Shown piece after piece: positions 33,291-41,749 of a stretch of 49,893 nucleotides of DNA. The stretch comes from CAXNKH01 sp049296795 (GTDB lineage: Bacteria; Pseudomonadota; Gammaproteobacteria; Burkholderiales; Burkholderiaceae_C): positions 1-49,893 of the forward strand of contig JBAQTC010000038.1 in the NCBI GenBank assembly GCA_049296795.1, read 5' to 3'. The notes beneath the pieces are model-generated. The model worked only from the letters and a program-made list of their open reading frames with translations. It was not told the origin of the DNA and searched no databases. Position numbers and translations under genes: made by a program. The stretch's first letter is position 1, and the number at the start of each line of letters is the position of its first letter.

Positions 33291-33830
33291 TTGACTGGAT
33301 TATTGAAATTCGCTGCTGGCATGGACTGGTTCAGCGAAAAATGTGGCAAGTTCGCTTCCTGGACCGTCTTGTTCGCCGCCCTGATTAGTGCCGGCAATGC
33401 TTTTGTTCGTTACGGCATTAACTGGAGCTCCAACTCACTCATGGAAATCCAATGGTATTTGTTTGCCTACATGGTGATGGTCGGCGCGCCTATTGTGCTC
33501 AAGCTTAATGAGCACGTGCGGGTCGATTTGATTTACGGGAAACTCAAAGGCAACCGTCCGGTCTATGTGGATTTGTTTGGCCTGATTTTCTTCCTGCTGC
33601 CAGTCGTCGGTTTCTTGGCTTATATGTCCTGGCCTTATTTCTTCAAGGCCTTGATGTCGGGTGAGACCTCACACAATGCCGGTGGCCTGATTCGTTGGCC
33701 CGCCATTCTGGTGCTGCCCTTGGGTTTTGCCTTGATGTGGTTGCAAGGCATGGCTGAAATCATCAAGCGGGTCGCTTACCTGAGGGGTCAGTACCAGATG
33801 GACACGCACTACGAGAAGCCTCTGCAATAA
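33291..33830 (+). CDS. TRAP transporter small permease (DctQ type), second system
   Basis: 179 residues from a TTG at 33291, chosen because GGAG stands 7 bp upstream; an ATG at 33321 is an alternative. Four membrane segments. Family features are NSLMEIQWYLFAYMVMVGAPIVLKLNEHVRVDLIYGKL, with the RVD motif after TM2. It is longer than average for DctQ because of a C-terminal extension. It precedes dctM by 50 bp; the binding proteins of this system are probably those on the opposite strand at 35927-38268. Confidence 0.9.
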   Translation: MTGLLKFAAGMDWFSEKCGKFASWTVLFAALISAGNAFVRYGINWSSNSLMEIQWYLFAYMVMVGAPIVLKLNEHVRVDLIYGKLKGNRPVYVDLFGLIFFLLPVVGFLAYMSWPYFFKALMSGETSHNAGGLIRWPAILVLPLGFALMWLQGMAEIIKRVAYLRGQYQMDTHYEKPLQ

Positions 33831-33880
33831 GCGCAGATCGCCAAGTCAGAAAAAATAAGTTACTGAGTCAGGAATAAAAA

Positions 33881-35368
33881 ATGGAAATGGTCAATTTCGC
33901 GCCCGTCATGTTTGCGGGCCTGGTCATCATCATGCTGATCGGATTTCCGGTGGCATTTTCACTGGCCGCTCTCGGCCTAGGCAGCGCTTTCTTTGCCATT
34001 CAGATGGGTTGGTTCCCTGCTGCTTTTATGGGCAATATGCCGATCGCGATTTTCTCGATCCTGAGCAATGAGTTGCTGCTGGCCATTCCCTTCTTCACTT
34101 TCATGGGAACGATCCTCGAGAAGTGCGGCCTGGCCGAAGACATGCTCGACTCCATGGGCCAATTGTTCGGCCCAGCGCACGGCGGCATTGGCTACTCGGT
34201 GATCATCGTTGGCTTCATTCTGGGCGCCATCACCGGCACCGTCGCCGGTCAAGTCATTGCCATGGCCCTGATTTCCTTGCCCGTGATGATGAAGTACAAC
34301 TACAACATGCGCTACGCCACGGGCGTGCTGGCCGCATCGGGCACCATTACCCAGTTGGTCCCCCCTTCTTTGGTATTGGTGGTGTTGGCCGACCAGTTGG
34401 GCCGCTCGGTCGGTGACATGTACAAAGGCGCTTGGGGCCCCTCGCTGATTCAGGTCGCCATGTTCATGATCTACACCTTCGCGTTGTCCAAGATCAAACC
34501 CAGCTACTTGCCTGCTATTCCCCGCAGCGAACGCACCCTCAACGGCTGGGCACTCTGGAAGAAATGCCTGCGAGGCATTGTTCCCTCGGCCGTCCTGATT
34601 TTCACCGTGCTGGGCTCCATGGGCGGCCTGCCGTTCCAAAAAACTGCGATTGCCACGCCGACCGAAGCCGGTGCCATGGGCGTGGTCGGCGCTTTGTTGC
34701 TGGCCGCCATGACCCGCCGCCTGACCAAGGATCTGATCTGGCAGGCCATGACCGGCACCATGCGATTAACCGCCATGGTGGTCTTCATTCTGATTGGCTC
34801 ACGCGTTTTCAGCCAGGTGTTCCAGGGCGTCGATGGCGCCAAATGGGTCGAACACCTGTTGACCGGCTTGCCCGGTGGCCAAGCCGGCTTCCTGATCGTG
34901 GTCAACGTCTTTGTTTTCTTCCTGGCGTTTTTCCTCGACTTTTTCGAGATCGCATTCATCATCGTTCCGATGCTGGCACCTGTGGCCGAGAAAATGGGAA
35001 TCGACTTGATCTGGTTTGGGGTTTTGCTGTGCGTCAACTTGCAAACCAGTTTCATGCACCCACCGTTCGGCTTTGCTTTGTTTTATTTGCGCGGCATTGC
35101 CGACACCCTGTTCAAGGACAAGCGAATTGACCGACCGGTCCTGTCCAACGACATTTATCTCGGTGCCATTCCCTGGGTCGTGATGCAAATCGTTCTGGTT
35201 GTGATCGTCATTTTTGTGCCGCAAACCGTCACCATGTTCCTGGACAAGGAAGTGGTGGTTGATCTGGATCAGGTCAAGATAGAAATCCAGGTGGAAGAAC
35301 CGAGTGCAGCCGCCAGCGCCGAAGAGGAGCGCAAGGCGATGGAAGATTTGTTCAAGAACGCCAAGTAA
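33881..35368 (+). CDS. TRAP transporter large permease (DctM type), second system
   Basis: 495 residues, longer than the usual ~430 because of additional loops and a C-terminal charged tail (VEEPSAAASAEEERKAMEDLFKNAK). Hallmarks: LLAIPFFTFMGTILEKCG, GAITGTVAGQVIAMALISLPVM, LAASGTITQLVPPSLVLVVLADQ and MHPPFGFALFYLRG. This long DctM form is the type found with TakP-like receptors for alpha-keto acids and similar ligands (family knowledge). The 158-residue gene follows after 23 bp. Confidence 0.93.
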   Translation: MEMVNFAPVMFAGLVIIMLIGFPVAFSLAALGLGSAFFAIQMGWFPAAFMGNMPIAIFSILSNELLLAIPFFTFMGTILEKCGLAEDMLDSMGQLFGPAHGGIGYSVIIVGFILGAITGTVAGQVIAMALISLPVMMKYNYNMRYATGVLAASGTITQLVPPSLVLVVLADQLGRSVGDMYKGAWGPSLIQVAMFMIYTFALSKIKPSYLPAIPRSERTLNGWALWKKCLRGIVPSAVLIFTVLGSMGGLPFQKTAIATPTEAGAMGVVGALLLAAMTRRLTKDLIWQAMTGTMRLTAMVVFILIGSRVFSQVFQGVDGAKWVEHLLTGLPGGQAGFLIVVNVFVFFLAFFLDFFEIAFIIVPMLAPVAEKMGIDLIWFGVLLCVNLQTSFMHPPFGFALFYLRGIADTLFKDKRIDRPVLSNDIYLGAIPWVVMQIVLVVIVIFVPQTVTMFLDKEVVVDLDQVKIEIQVEEPSAAASAEEERKAMEDLFKNAK

Positions 35369-35391
35369 GTTATTACACCGGGCCTTGTTCA

Positions 35392-35868
35392 ATGGCTTTC
35401 GATGGTTTTCCTGCGCCCTTTGAATTTGAGCCACGAGAGGGCGGTAGCGTCAAAGGACCCGCTTTCTCGCTGAGCTTCAGGCTGCTGACTTTTATTCTGG
35501 TGGCAGGCTGCAGCGTCTGGGGCGCCCACCTCTGGCAACAAGGTGCGCTGGGTGCACCGGAGTCCCAAGGTGGCTGGTGGTTGCTGGCAGCCTTGTCCTT
35601 GCTGCAAATCACTGCTTTCTACATTTGGCGCAGCCAGACCAGTATCAGTTCCAGCGCCTTGAAACAAAGCTGGATCTGGGACAAAGAGATGGCAGTCGCC
35701 GAGCTGTCCTATGCCAAGCTGATACGCTGGCCCGGCTTTGACTGGTTGATCGCGCCCCGGCTTTATGTGCGCTCCATGGGGGGTAAATTTGCAACGTTTT
35801 ACAGTGCAGATTCCCGTGTTCTGGCTGAGTTCGAGCGCCTGAGCGAACAATTGAAAAAGCCCCGTTAG
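35392..35868 (+). CDS. Small membrane protein of unknown function
   Basis: 158 residues with two membrane segments (about 27-45 and 61-78) and a C-terminal soluble half SSALKQSWIWDKEMAVAELSYAKLIRWPGFDWLIAPRLYVRS that looks like a bacterial PH-like (bPH) beta domain. No function is known to me. It follows the TRAP large permease on the same strand and may be co-transcribed. The last codons lie inside the terminator hairpin of the convergent binding-protein gene. Confidence 0.7.
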   Translation: MAFDGFPAPFEFEPREGGSVKGPAFSLSFRLLTFILVAGCSVWGAHLWQQGALGAPESQGGWWLLAALSLLQITAFYIWRSQTSISSSALKQSWIWDKEMAVAELSYAKLIRWPGFDWLIAPRLYVRSMGGKFATFYSADSRVLAEFERLSEQLKKPR

Positions 35869-35886
35869 TCGCCAACCAACGGGGCC
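35852..35886 (-). terminator. Rho-independent terminator of the binding-protein gene at 35927
   Basis: GCCCCGTT (35859-35866) pairs with AACGGGGC (35878-35885). On the minus strand the stem is followed by TTTTTC. The hairpin overlaps the end of the convergent 158-residue gene. Confidence 0.75.
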
Positions 35887-35926
35887 TGGATTTAGCTTAG
35901 AGATTAGGCAATCACATCCTGTGCCA

Positions 35927-37006
35927 TCACAGTTTCGCGCCTTGCATATAGCGGTCAAATGTGGCTTCGGTAAAGCGGAACCAGAGGTTGGAATCAGCCC
36001 GGAACTTGGAATAGTCTTCGTAGATTTTTTTCCAATCCGGGTTCTTGGCCGACAAATCACTGTACAGCGCCATCGCTTCTTTGAAAGCCAGGTCCATCAC
36101 GTCTTTCGGGAAAGGATGGAGCTTGGTGCCCATGCCGACCAATTGCTTGAGAGCAGTTGGGTTACGCGCATCGTACTTGGCTTGCATGTCACTGTGGGCA
36201 AAAGCGGCGGCGGTTTCAACAATCGCTTTGTTCTCGGCTGACAGCGCATCAAAAGCTTTTTGGTTGATCAGGAAATCAACCTGCGGGCCACCTTCCCACC
36301 AACCAGGGTAGTAGTAGTTCGGTGCGACCTTGTGGAAGCCCAGCTTCAAGTCGTCGTAAGGTCCAACCCACTCGGCCGCATCGACCGTTCCTTTTTCCAG
36401 TGCGGTGTAAATCTCGCCGCCAGGAATATTGGCGGGCACACCGCCCATACGCTCGAACACCTTGCCGGCAAAGCCACCGATGCGCATTTTCATGCCCTTG
36501 ATGTCAGCTGCCGATTTGATTTCCTTGCGGTACCAGCCACCCATCTGGGCGCCGGTATTGCCACCAGGGAAGTACGTCATGCCGTATTTGGCATAGAACT
36601 CACGCATCAGCTTGCCGCCATTGCCGTGGTAGGACCAGGCCGTCATTTGGCGACTGTTCAGACCAAAAGGAATGGCGCAACCCAAGGCAAAAGCCTCATT
36701 CTTGCCAAAAAAGTAATAAGGCGCGGTGTGCGAGCACTCAATCGATCCGTCCTGCACCGCATCCACCACACCAAAGGCCGGCGTGATCTCGCCGCCGGCG
36801 TGGGTGGAGATTTCAAACTTGCCACCCGACAGCGCTTTGACTTGCTTGGCAAACACTTCAGATGCGCCGTACAGCGTGTCAAGTGCCTTGGGGAAACTTG
36901 ACGACAGACGCCAACGAATGGCTGCCTGGGCATGAACGGCAGGGGCGACACCGGCAGCGAGAACACCGGCAATGCCAGCTTGCTTGATAAGGGAACGACG
37001 ATCCAT
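35927..37006 (-). CDS. TRAP substrate-binding protein, TakP-like (paralogue 1)
   Basis: 359 residues. The N-terminus MDRRSLIKQAGIAGVLAAG carries a twin-arginine signal (RRSLIK), so it is probably exported folded by Tat. The mature receptor has RWRLSSSFPKALDTLYGASEVFAKQV, GNTGAQMGGWYRKEIKSAADIKGMKMRIGGFAGKVFERMGGVPANIPGGEIYTALEKGTVDAAEWVGPYDD, a pattern of TakP-type receptors that bind alpha-keto acids or other carboxylates as dimers. It is nearly identical in layout to its neighbour at 37186-38268. It faces the DctQM genes from the opposite strand. A ribosome binding site AAAGGAG precedes the ATG. Confidence 0.92.
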   Translation of the reverse strand: MDRRSLIKQAGIAGVLAAGVAPAVHAQAAIRWRLSSSFPKALDTLYGASEVFAKQVKALSGGKFEISTHAGGEITPAFGVVDAVQDGSIECSHTAPYYFFGKNEAFALGCAIPFGLNSRQMTAWSYHGNGGKLMREFYAKYGMTYFPGGNTGAQMGGWYRKEIKSAADIKGMKMRIGGFAGKVFERMGGVPANIPGGEIYTALEKGTVDAAEWVGPYDDLKLGFHKVAPNYYYPGWWEGGPQVDFLINQKAFDALSAENKAIVETAAAFAHSDMQAKYDARNPTALKQLVGMGTKLHPFPKDVMDLAFKEAMALYSDLSAKNPDWKKIYEDYSKFRADSNLWFRFTEATFDRYMQGAKL

Positions 37007-37048
37007 GAATGAACTCCTTTAAAAAACTGAAAATCCAATTTTCCGGCT

Positions 37049-37067
37049 GGGGACAAGTCCTGTCCCC
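37049..37067. promoter_or_regulatory. Palindrome in the leader of the binding-protein gene at 35927
   Basis: GGGGACA (37049-37055) and TGTCCCC (37061-37067) form a 7-bp inverted repeat with a 5-base loop, about 45 bp before the ATG. It could be an operator or a leader hairpin; the matching region of the paralogue lacks it. Confidence 0.35.
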
Positions 37068-37135
37068 AACAGGACACTAGTTTAGGGTTGCCTGTCAACT
37101 CATCCCATCAGGATTTACCCTTGCAGCACAGGCAT

Positions 37136-37165
37136 AAAAAAAGCCCCGCTCAGCGGGGCTTTTTT
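37136..37165 (-). terminator. Rho-independent terminator between the two paralogues
   Basis: AAGCCCCGCT-GAGCGGGGCTT with T-runs on both sides of the stem. It ends the minus-strand transcript of the gene at 37186-38268, so the two receptors are separate transcription units. Confidence 0.9.
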
Positions 37166-37185
37166 ACCAACCAGGGTCAGTCGAC

Positions 37186-38268
37186 TCAGAGTTTGGCTGA
37201 TTGCATGTAGCGATCGAAGGTGGCTTCGGTAAAGCGGAACCAGAGGTTGGCGTCGGCACGGAACTTGGCGTAGTCTTCGTAAACTTTTTTCCAGTCCGGG
37301 TTTTTGGCCGACAGTTCGCTGTACAACGCCATCGATTCTTTGAAAGCCAGATCCATCACGTCTTTCGGGAACGGGTGCAGCTTGGTGCCGCTGCCGACCA
37401 ACTGCTTCAAAGCGGCTGGGTTACGCGCATCGTATTTGGCCTGCATGTCGGTATGCGCCACAGCTGCAGCGGCCTCAACGATGGCTTTGTATTCTGGAGA
37501 AAGCGCATTGAAAGCTTTCTGATTGATCAGGAAAGCCACTTGCGATTGGCCTTCCCACCAGGCGGGATAGTAGTAGTGCGGTGCGACCTTGTTGAAACCC
37601 AGCTTCAGATCGTCGTAAGGACCAACCCACTCGGCGGCATCGACCGTTCCTTTTTCCAGCGCAGTGTAAATCTCGCCGCCCGGAATATTGGCCGGCACCC
37701 CGCCCATGCGCTCGAACACTTTACCGGCAAAACCGCCAATGCGCATTTTCATGCCCTTGATGTCGGCCGCCGACTTAATTTCCTTGCGGTACCAGCCACC
37801 CATCTGGGCGCCGGTATTGCCGCCGATGAAATGGGTCATGCCGTATTTGGCATAGAACTCGTTCATCAGTTTGCCGCCATTGCCGTGCAGCGACCAGGCC
37901 GTCATCTGGCGGCTGTTCATGCCGAAAGGAATCGAGCTGCCCATGGCAAAGGTTTCGTTCTTGCCGAAGAAATAATAAGGTGCGGTGTGCGTCAGTTCGA
38001 TCGATCCGTCTTGCACCGCGTCCACCACACCAAACGCGGGGGTGATCTCGCCAGCAGCGTGGCTGGAGATTTCAAATTTCCCGCCCGTCATCAGCTTCAC
38101 ATGGTGGGCAAAAACTTCGGCTGCACCGTACAGCGTGTCAAGGGCTTTAGGAAAGCTCGACGACAGACGCCAGCGAACATTGACACCTTGCGAGTAGGCC
38201 GCAGGCGCTACTCCGGCAGCAAGAATACCGGCAATGCCGGAATGTTTGATCAGGGAACGACGATCCAT
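37186..38268 (-). CDS. TRAP substrate-binding protein, TakP-like (paralogue 2)
   Basis: 360 residues from the ATG at 38268; the start is chosen because GTGGAG lies just upstream and the N-terminus MDRRSLIKHSGIAGILAAG then matches that of paralogue 1. It has the same twin-arginine signal and the same long conserved block (GGWYRKEIKSAADIKGMKMRIGGFAGKVFERMGG). Most residues are identical between the two; differences cluster in short stretches, for example the segment after WWEG (GPQVDF in 1, QSQVAF in 2) and around FPGGN/FIGGN, which may tune the ligand. A GntR-like palindrome lies 127 bp upstream. Confidence 0.92.
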   Translation of the reverse strand: MDRRSLIKHSGIAGILAAGVAPAAYSQGVNVRWRLSSSFPKALDTLYGAAEVFAHHVKLMTGGKFEISSHAAGEITPAFGVVDAVQDGSIELTHTAPYYFFGKNETFAMGSSIPFGMNSRQMTAWSLHGNGGKLMNEFYAKYGMTHFIGGNTGAQMGGWYRKEIKSAADIKGMKMRIGGFAGKVFERMGGVPANIPGGEIYTALEKGTVDAAEWVGPYDDLKLGFNKVAPHYYYPAWWEGQSQVAFLINQKAFNALSPEYKAIVEAAAAVAHTDMQAKYDARNPAALKQLVGSGTKLHPFPKDVMDLAFKESMALYSELSAKNPDWKKVYEDYAKFRADANLWFRFTEATFDRYMQSAKL

Positions 38269-38394
38269 CTGCGGACTCCACAAAAAAATTGAAATACCTC
38301 GCTCGACGAATTTGCACAGCGAGGGCTGCCCGAAGTTTAGCCTTGATTAGTCACCTATTTGACACGAGCCTCAAACAAATCATTCGGGTTTTCC

Positions 38395-38406
38395 CTTGTA
38401 TACAAG
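38395..38406. promoter_or_regulatory. Perfect palindrome, candidate GntR-family operator
   Basis: CTTGTATACAAG is a perfect 12-bp palindrome that contains TTGTATACAA, the type of half-site known for FadR-branch GntR repressors, which often control TRAP and carboxylate genes. It lies between the dxs end and paralogue 2 (start at 38268). No gntR gene is in the window. Confidence 0.5.
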
Positions 38407-38439
38407 TTTTGAATTGCCGCAAGCCGGCACGCCCATGAC

Positions 38440-40356
38440 TCAGGCCGCGGCCTGGAACGAAGTTTGCGCCAACGCCACCAACTCGGGGAAGCGCTGGCCA
38501 ATGGAAGCCGCTATGCCCTTCGCATCAAGCCCCTGCTGCGCCAGTAACTTGGCTGGATCGCCATGCTCGGTGAATTCGTCCTTCAAGCCCAGTTGCAGCA
38601 CCGGTTTGAGTAGCCCAGCGACTTGTAAAGCCTCCAGTACCGCACTGCCGGCGCCGCCCATGACAGCGCCTTCTTCCAGCGTGACCAAGGCCTCGTGTTC
38701 GGCCGCCACTTGCAGCAACAGCTCCAAATCAAGCGGCTTGGCCCAGCGCATATTGACCACCGTGGCATTGAGCTGGTCGGCCACAGTTAATGCGGGGTAC
38801 AACAGCGTTCCAAACGCCAGGATCGCCAGCCCCTTGGCCGGCGGCTTGACGCTGGCCTGGCGCCTGATCTCGCCTTTGCCAAATGGCAGCGGCGCCAGCC
38901 CTGGCTGAACCGCCACCCCAACACCCGAACCACGCGGATAACGTACCGCCACCGGATGGTTCTGCGCAAACGCCGTGCTGAGCAATTGGCGGCACTCGTT
39001 TTCATCAGCTGGGCAAGCGATGCTGACCTGGGGCACACAACGCAAGTAAGCGATGTCGTAAGCCCCGGCGTGGGTAGGTCCGTCAGCACCGACCAAGCCC
39101 GAGCGGTCCAGCGCAAACACCACGGGCAGGTTCTGGATCGCAACATCGTGGATCAACTGGTCGTAAGCGCGTTGCAAAAAAGTCGAATAAATCGCCACCA
39201 CCGGTTTCAGCCCTTCGCAGGCCAGACCCGCAGCGAATGTGACGGCGTGCTGCTCGGCTATGCCAACGTCGTAATAACGCTTCGGAAATTTCTGTTGAAA
39301 CTCCACCATGCCCGAGCCTTCGCGCATCGCAGGCGTGATGCCAACCAAACGCGAATCCTGCGCAGCCATGTCACACAGCCACTGACCGAACACCTGGGTG
39401 AAACTGGTTTTGGCAGGCGTTGTCGGTTTTTGCAGACCGACAGCTGGGTCGAACTTGCCCGGACCGTGGTAGGCCACCGGATCGGCTTCAGCCAGCTTGT
39501 AGCCCTGACCTTTTTTGGTCACCACATGCAGGAACTGGGGGCCCTTGAGATGCTTGATGTTTTCCAAGGTAGGGATCAGCGAATCCAAGTCATGGCCATC
39601 GATCGGGCCGATGTAATTGAAACCAAACTTCTCAAACAAAGTAGCCGGAACCACCATGCCTTTGGCGTGTTCCTCGATCCGCTTGGCCAACTCGAACAGC
39701 GGTGGCGCACCCTTGAGCACCTGTTTCCCCACGTTCTTGGCTGCCGCATAAAACTGCCCGCTCATGAGTTGCGCCAGATAACGGTTCAGCGCGCCCACCG
39801 GCGGGCTGATGCTCATGTCGTTGTCGTTCAACACCACCAGCAGTTTGCAATCTTCAACGCCGCCGTGATTCAGGGCCTCGAACGCCATGCCAGCAGTCAT
39901 GGCACCGTCTCCGATGATGGCCACCGCATGCCGATCCTCGCCTTTTTGCCGCGCAGCAATCGCCATGCCCAAAGCTGCCGAAATCGAAGTGCTCGAATGC
40001 GCCGTTCCAAAAGCGTCGTATTGACTCTCACTGCGTTGCGGAAAACCCGAGAGTCCGCCGAGTTGGCGCAGACTGCCCATGCGTTCGCGCCGCCCCGTCA
40101 GGATTTTGTGCGGGTAGGTCTGATGGCCGACGTCCCAAACCAGCCGATCGTGCGGGGTGTTGAAAACATAGTGCAGCGCTACCGTGAGTTCGACCGTTCC
40201 CAGGTTGGAGCTCAAGTGGCCGCCGGTTTGGGCCACCGAGCCCAGCAAATAAGCACGCAGCTCGTCAGCCAAGCGAACCAGTTCGTTGCGCGGCAATTGC
40301 CGCAGCGCTGCCGGATCGTTGATGGTTGACAACAGGGGAAAAGTGGTATCGGACAT
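38440..40356 (-). CDS. dxs: 1-deoxy-D-xylulose-5-phosphate synthase
   Basis: 638 residues, standard length. It condenses pyruvate and glyceraldehyde-3-phosphate, the first step of the MEP isoprenoid pathway, with thiamine diphosphate. Visible motifs: GAMTAGMAFEALNHGG with GDG (the diphosphate-binding start) and the closing NDN, LVWDVGHQTYPHKILTGRR with the catalytic His, and DRSGLVGADGPTHAGAYD in the pyrimidine domain. It follows ispA on the same strand after 9 bp, the common xseB-ispA-dxs order. Confidence 0.98.
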   Translation of the reverse strand: MSDTTFPLLSTINDPAALRQLPRNELVRLADELRAYLLGSVAQTGGHLSSNLGTVELTVALHYVFNTPHDRLVWDVGHQTYPHKILTGRRERMGSLRQLGGLSGFPQRSESQYDAFGTAHSSTSISAALGMAIAARQKGEDRHAVAIIGDGAMTAGMAFEALNHGGVEDCKLLVVLNDNDMSISPPVGALNRYLAQLMSGQFYAAAKNVGKQVLKGAPPLFELAKRIEEHAKGMVVPATLFEKFGFNYIGPIDGHDLDSLIPTLENIKHLKGPQFLHVVTKKGQGYKLAEADPVAYHGPGKFDPAVGLQKPTTPAKTSFTQVFGQWLCDMAAQDSRLVGITPAMREGSGMVEFQQKFPKRYYDVGIAEQHAVTFAAGLACEGLKPVVAIYSTFLQRAYDQLIHDVAIQNLPVVFALDRSGLVGADGPTHAGAYDIAYLRCVPQVSIACPADENECRQLLSTAFAQNHPVAVRYPRGSGVGVAVQPGLAPLPFGKGEIRRQASVKPPAKGLAILAFGTLLYPALTVADQLNATVVNMRWAKPLDLELLLQVAAEHEALVTLEEGAVMGGAGSAVLEALQVAGLLKPVLQLGLKDEFTEHGDPAKLLAQQGLDAKGIAASIGQRFPELVALAQTSFQAAA

Positions 40357-40365
40357 CAGTTCATT

Positions 40366-41322
40366 TCAATTGGAGCGGTTCACCACCATCTCAGCCAGCG
40401 CCCTCAAAGCGCGAACATCGCACAAGGAACTGTCACCGAGTGCGCTCAAAGCCTGGCCCAGCAATTCCTGCGCATAGTCGCGCGAGCGCTGCAAACCCAG
40501 GACCGACACATAAGTCGGTTTGTTCTGTTCGGCATCTTTGCCAGCAGTCTTGCCCAAGGTGGTCGAGTCCGCCGTGACATCCAAAATATCATCGACCACC
40601 TGAAACGCCAGTCCGATGGCCCAGCCATAGTTAGACAGCGCTGTGTTGGTTTCGAGCGCAGACCCGGCGCAGGCAGCGCCCATCATCACACTCGCGTGCA
40701 ACAAAGCGCCGGTTTTGTAACGGTGCATGTCACGCAACTGGCGCTCGTCCAAACGGATCCCGACGCTGTTGAGATCAATCGCCTGACCGCCTGCCATACC
40801 CGAACTGCCCGAAGCCAGGGCTAGCAAACGACACAGTTTTGCTTGAATTTCTGCGGGGACATGCCCTTCATCAAGCGTCAGCAACTCAAAAGCCTTGGCC
40901 TGCAAAGCGTCGCCTGCCAACATGGCATTGGCTTGCCCGAATTGGACATGCACCGTGGGCTTGCCACGGCGCAACAAGTCGTTGTCCATGCAAGGCAGAT
41001 CATCATGCACCAGAGAATAAGCGTGAATCAATTCGATCGCACAAGCTGATCGCAGCACAGCTGCCGCCTGCGCAGGGTTGCTGGCTTGGTTTCCAACCAA
41101 TGCTTGGTACGCCGCGAGCACGAGCAGCGGGCGCAAACGCTTGCCGCCATCGAGCACCGCATAGCGCATGGCGTCAACCAATAAGGCAATCGCTTCGGGC
41201 GGCTGGGCGGCTGGGGTCGAAACTTCAAGCCAAGCTGACAAAGCCTGCTCAACCTGCTCCTGCCAGTGGGCGCACCAGGGGCCAAAATCAAAAGCGGCTA
41301 CTGGTTTCACTCGGCAGTCCAT
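40366..41322 (-). CDS. ispA: Farnesyl/geranyl diphosphate synthase
   Basis: 318 residues from the ATG at 41322; a GTG at 41310 that overlaps the xseB stop (GTGA) is an equally plausible start, giving 314 residues. First Asp-rich motif DDLPCMDND, second DDILD, plus GGKRLRP and QNKPTY, all binding the diphosphates through Mg2+. It makes C15 farnesyl diphosphate for quinones and undecaprenyl lipids. It sits between xseB and dxs in the usual order. Confidence 0.96.
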   Translation of the reverse strand: MDCRVKPVAAFDFGPWCAHWQEQVEQALSAWLEVSTPAAQPPEAIALLVDAMRYAVLDGGKRLRPLLVLAAYQALVGNQASNPAQAAAVLRSACAIELIHAYSLVHDDLPCMDNDLLRRGKPTVHVQFGQANAMLAGDALQAKAFELLTLDEGHVPAEIQAKLCRLLALASGSSGMAGGQAIDLNSVGIRLDERQLRDMHRYKTGALLHASVMMGAACAGSALETNTALSNYGWAIGLAFQVVDDILDVTADSTTLGKTAGKDAEQNKPTYVSVLGLQRSRDYAQELLGQALSALGDSSLCDVRALRALAEMVVNRSN

Positions 41323-41543
41323 GGCCTGAGTTCCCCTTGATCGAGCAAACGAACTTGATTTTCAATGGCCTGAAGCTTGTCCCGACAAAAAGCCAAGAGT
41401 TCGGCTCCACGCTGGTAGCCCGATAACATCTGATCCAAGGGCAACTCACCCGACTCCAGACGCTGAACCAAGCTTTCCAATTCCTCCAGGGCAGCTTCAT
41501 AGCTGGCAGGCAAGGCTGCTGGTTTGTTGGGGGATTTGGGCAT
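41307..41543 (-). CDS. xseB: Exodeoxyribonuclease VII small subunit
   Basis: 78 residues. The core YEAALEELESLVQRLESGELPLDQMLSGYQRGAELLAFCRDKL is the XseB family signature, a short antiparallel helical hairpin that binds the large subunit XseA (not in the window). The enzyme degrades single-stranded DNA in both directions. It overlaps ispA by 16 bp with the chosen starts and leads the xseB-ispA-dxs unit. Confidence 0.95.
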   Translation of the reverse strand: MPKSPNKPAALPASYEAALEELESLVQRLESGELPLDQMLSGYQRGAELLAFCRDKLQAIENQVRLLDQGELRPWTAE

Positions 41544-41619
41544 GTGTGGGCTAAGAATAACAAAATTTTCCTGATTATCAGTTCAATCCAGACTTGAATT
41601 TTTGTAAAAAGCGCGGGAA

Positions 41620-41641
41620 ACATCCCCTAAACAGGGGATGT
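41620..41641. promoter_or_regulatory. Perfect inverted repeat in the divergent region xseB - Rieske gene
   Basis: ACATCCCCT (41620-41628) and AGGGGATGT (41633-41641), a 9-bp stem with a 4-base loop and no T-run. It lies between divergent genes, which fits an operator better than a terminator. A TACAAT that could be the -10 of the Rieske gene is at about 41674-41679. Confidence 0.4.
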
Positions 41642-41749
41642 CGCAAGCGCGCCAGACCCGCGACCGCTAGCGGCTACAATCCCACCTCCCCATCCAGCCT
41701 CGCCGGATTCCGTTTTCACCTGCCCCTTCATAGGGGGAGTCTCTAGGTC

